Source of the DNA: Xestospongia bergquistia
Taxonomy: Eukaryota > Porifera > Demospongiae > Haplosclerida > Petrosiidae
Direction: 5' to 3'
Assembly (NCBI GenBank): GCA_963965975.1
Contig: OZ014418.1
Span: 6,336,775 to 6,400,774 of the forward strand
Length of the DNA: 64,000 nt
The notes beneath the pieces are model-generated. The model made no database searches, had not been told where the DNA came from, and saw nothing but the letters and a program-made list of their open reading frames with translations. Within the stretch, counting starts at the first letter, position 1. Each line of letters starts with the position of its first letter. The translations under genes and the position numbers were made by a program. Below are positions 60,901-64,000 of the stretch, piece after piece.

Positions 60901-63900
60901 ATGTCTGTCTCTCAAGGATCTTGTAAGTGTTATACAATATAAACAATATTAAATATTATAAGATAATATTATAATTATTTGTATTATGATGAAGTCATAT
61001 ATGAAAGGTACTGACTGTGATATAACTATATATATCTTCATTGTGGTTGGTGTAGTAATATATTTTACAGGAAGAAACAAACCCATACACAAAGTAAATA
61101 ACAAACAGTATAAAAATAGACAATATTCTAAAGTTTCTTCTCTGTTACTACAACTGACACGGATGGAACAGCAAACTTAGACTTGCTGGTACCGGTCATT
61201 GGTCAGAACTGATTTACTGATTTCTTTATATAAAAATAAGCTTTTCTTAGGACTTTGGTGACTAATTTAAGTCACTTCTTTGAACAACTATTAAATTCAT
61301 TCCTTCAGAAGGAGTTGGTTGACTCTGGAAGATAAATTATAGGTGAGTTTTATATCAAATACCCTAAATGGATTATGGAAGCAACCGGCAGAGAGAAAAA
61401 GCTTAAAGTCAAAGTACCAAAGTTAAAATCACAAAAGACAAAAACATGTTACAATGCAACTTGTCATTTGACCAATCAAACTCAGTCCTGGCACATTTAA
61501 TGTACAGCTTCAACAATACACGAGCACTTATTCATGGATAGGCGTGGTTTATTGAAAATGTACTTGTCATTTATTATTTGTAATGTTAAATTTATTTTAT
61601 AGATTACATTACAAACTCTGAACTAGACAATGTATTAGAAGAAATAGGACCACTAGATTTGGAGGAAGTAGATGAACTAGGTGAGACCATGCAGACCCAG
61701 GATATGAGAGACTCTATTTTCGCTGATACCACAGATCCTATAATAGCTCTTAGGAAGTTACTAGAGTACACAATAACTCATCCTTCTTGCCTCACCTCAA
61801 CTGATCTCATAAGAAATCTCGCAATTATTAAAAAGTTTACATCAGCTTATGCAATATGGTGTCATCATTCATCTTCCTTGAAAGGTACAGTGGTTATCAG
61901 ATATCAAACACTTTATTGATGAAAAGATTTAATAATAGCATGTAATTGAGTAATCAACTTAATTTAAAGTATAAGATGAATCAGCCATGTTCTTAATAAC
62001 ACTGCAAATATTAATCTCCTCACATATATTAATATAATATTTATTATATCTATACACATGTAGATCAACCAGTTCTACTACCACAGTTGTTAAGATATCT
62101 TGATGATGTGCTCATTGATGATCTACCATTCCCTGGATTACAACTAGATATCTCTAAAGAGGAGCTCTATAGAAGTGATTATCAGTCACATCCTAATAGA
62201 ACCAAGATAGTTATCTGGGACTACTGGCTTAGACAGAGTTATAAAACATCAGGAAAAACAGTATATTGGAAGGAGGTGATCACTGCTGTCAATAGCAGTG
62301 GTCGCAAGGAACTTGCTGTGAAGATGTGGAAATATAACATCTATTGTTATGTTTTATCAAGTAAGAGACTACAATACAGCAATTATATTTTCAATTTTTT
62401 TCTAGTTAATGATTAATAAGATTGTAACCACAACATTCCTTACTAATAAGAGTTAAATATTTAAACTTCTGCTAGCATTCTGACAATCTATAATTTATAG
62501 CATAAAGTTGTAGTATATATTTTGAACAATAGAAACATCTACAGTGCAGGGACTTCTTACTGATTAATATATAATAGTGTCAAAGTAAGACATTAACAGT
62601 AGTTAATAGAATTACAGTTATTATTAAATTCAAAGTTTGTTAGTGGGTGGTTTGCTTGAGATCATAGCTGTACCAATTCTTGAATCCAAAACATCAAAAA
62701 AATTCTTGTAAACACTTATGAGTGAATTTTACCTTTTGTTAGCTCACACAGATCATTATCTGATTACATATGTCATGTGATTGTGCACATTTATATTTAG
62801 TAATTTGTTAACAAACCAACTTATTATTTACAGGATTCTTATTTACCATACCTGATGACCTCATTGATGACGACCACATTAATGATTGTAAGTTAAGTCT
62901 GTCTATGTATTGTGTAACTAGACACGCATAAATCACACAGATAATATATAAAATCAAATTTTGATAGATAGTTAAGCTCTTTTGCTTTTTTTATCTAAAT
63001 ATTTTCAAAAGAAATGATGAATATTCTTTATTTGTATTGAAGATTAAGAGTTTTCATCATTTTTGGATAGTTGATGGACTGATTATGACATCAGCTCCTA
63101 TCTAATTAATCCTTTAAAACATCGTAGTACTCATTTTGTATATATAATAATGCTACAAACTTCATACACAATGTTTTTATGACAGTTGCAGTCATATTTA
63201 TCATAGTTATAATAAGTTATTGACCTTATTACATTTTTATTTCACTATAGACAAGTCTAGATATATAAAACCTGCACTTCCTGACTTACTTTCTGAGTTA
63301 AGTAATATCAATCTAGACTCTTTCCTGCTTGGTGTGGGATTGAAAGTACCAGTAGATGTACTTAATCAGATTGAAGAAAAATGTGGGATGTACTTTGATC
63401 CAAAGTATAAGCGAAAGGTGTGTGAGTACTGGCTAGGGCATTGTCCTGATGACACCTGGGAGGAGGTGATTGTTACTCTAAAGAGAACTGGACATGCTAA
63501 GAATAACAGAGATCTGAGATGGAAGCTAAGAAAGTATATATTTGGAAGTAAATATTATGTTGATATTTCAATGCATATATGATTATTAACATTTATTCAA
63601 AGATCACTACAGAATGTTTAATCCTATACTTATTTCTCAAGTGAATCCTGCAGAAGGTAAATTAATTATTGGATGTTTAGTATAACCCTTTGAGAAAAAG
63701 CTCACATAAGTTATTATGAAGTGATAAACAGTACAATAACAGGTCCAAATGAAAGAAGCTTATACCACTAAGTACTACGTAAACCTTTATTCATATATTC
63801 ATTAGACAAATATAGGACATCATGAGATAAGCATGAGCAAGGAAGGATCAACACAGTACTGTACTTAAGAATAGTATATTTGTCATGTTTATCTTTTCTG

Positions 63901-64000
63901 CTATCTTTGTAGCCAATTTTACTACTACAGTCTTCATTTGGCAAATCTTACAAATAGAATGTATAATATATGTCTTATAAATGAGATTTATGGACTATAA
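60901..64000 (+). CDS. Gene I: D/E-type death-domain gene, 5' part (runs off the window)
   Basis: Five exons seen: 60901-60922 (MSVSQGS), 61603-61884, 62064-62360, 62834-62887 and 63251-63547; the rest lies beyond position 64000. All are phase 1 and open. The first death-domain-like module (SELDNVLEEIGPLDLEEVDE) has one extra codon (HPSCLT against HHCLT in D). The second contains FPGLQLDISKEELYRSD and KTVYWKEVITAV. The 63251 exon contains GLKVPVDVLNQIEEKCG and DDTWEEVIVTL and is closer to E than to D. The final intron also follows the E type (TTGAGAAAAAGCTCA). No 2A exon precedes it. The interval before 61603 includes a 64-codon open frame (60986-61180) with a membrane-like segment. Confidence 0.68.
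60986..61180 (+). other. Small open frame with a transmembrane-like segment in the first intron of gene I
   Basis: Sixty-four codons starting MMKSYMKGTDCDITIY, with a hydrophobic stretch (IYIFIVVGVVIYFTG) and a basic C-terminal half. In gene D the equivalent stretch (from 21803) has indels that break the frame. An acceptor-like TTTTACAG before GAAGAAAC... makes an alternative exon conceivable. No homologue recognised; possibly a chance frame. Confidence 0.3.

Noticed and set aside
1-64000. NLR (NACHT-LRR) genes, suggested by the 2A signal
   Set aside because: No Walker A (GxxxxGK[S/T]) or leucine-rich repeats were found in any inferred exon; the domains are death folds and ZU5.

Overview
The window looks like nuclear DNA of a marine invertebrate, most likely a demosponge such as Amphimedon (inference). 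It is AT-rich and has many small GT-AG introns (several of 43-60 bases), almost all in phase 1. Its proteins are built from death-fold and ZU5 domains with 2A (ribosome-skipping) signal peptides. I saw no prokaryotic signals, no tRNA or rRNA genes and no CRISPR array.

The window is a head-to-tail, plus-strand array of one gene family. In order: the 3' end of a gene (1-827); A (2189-8656); B (9548-13467, three in-frame TGA); C (14802-19783); D (21719-31012); E (32033-39920, degraded). The set then starts again about 39.1-39.2 kb further on: F = copy of A (41079-47824), G = copy of B (48716-52643), H = copy of C (53978-58951) and I = start of a D/E-type gene (60901 to the window end). The 3' part of E matches the partial gene at position 1, so the repeat unit is A-B-C-D-E. 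A core of roughly 9 kb (about 8.0-17.2 kb against 47.2-56.4 kb) is almost identical; the flanks are more diverged.

The proteins are modular. A, B, C, F, G and H begin with one exon encoding a hydrophobic N-terminal segment followed directly by the 2A motif GDIELNPGP. D, E and I begin instead with a 22-base exon encoding MSVS(Q/R)GS. After this come one to five death-domain-like exons, then in A and F coiled-coil exons and a C-terminal death-fold (CARD-like) exon. In B, C, D, E, G and H a ZU5 domain, a conserved region in the position of a UPA domain, and a CARD-like domain follow. I inferred exons by aligning the paralogues by eye and using splice consensus. The joined exons of A, C, D, F and H give unbroken reading frames of about 734, 993, 1263, 736 and 992 residues.

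Spaces between genes carry remains of an antisense Ser/Thr-rich gene, decayed death-fold exons and mobile-element traces (an 8-bp-TSD insertion in F, a MITE-like element in C and H). The array shows unequal exchange, gene conversion, exon duplication and birth-and-death evolution, as expected of an innate-immunity or cell-death gene cluster. The functional role is inference from domain content.
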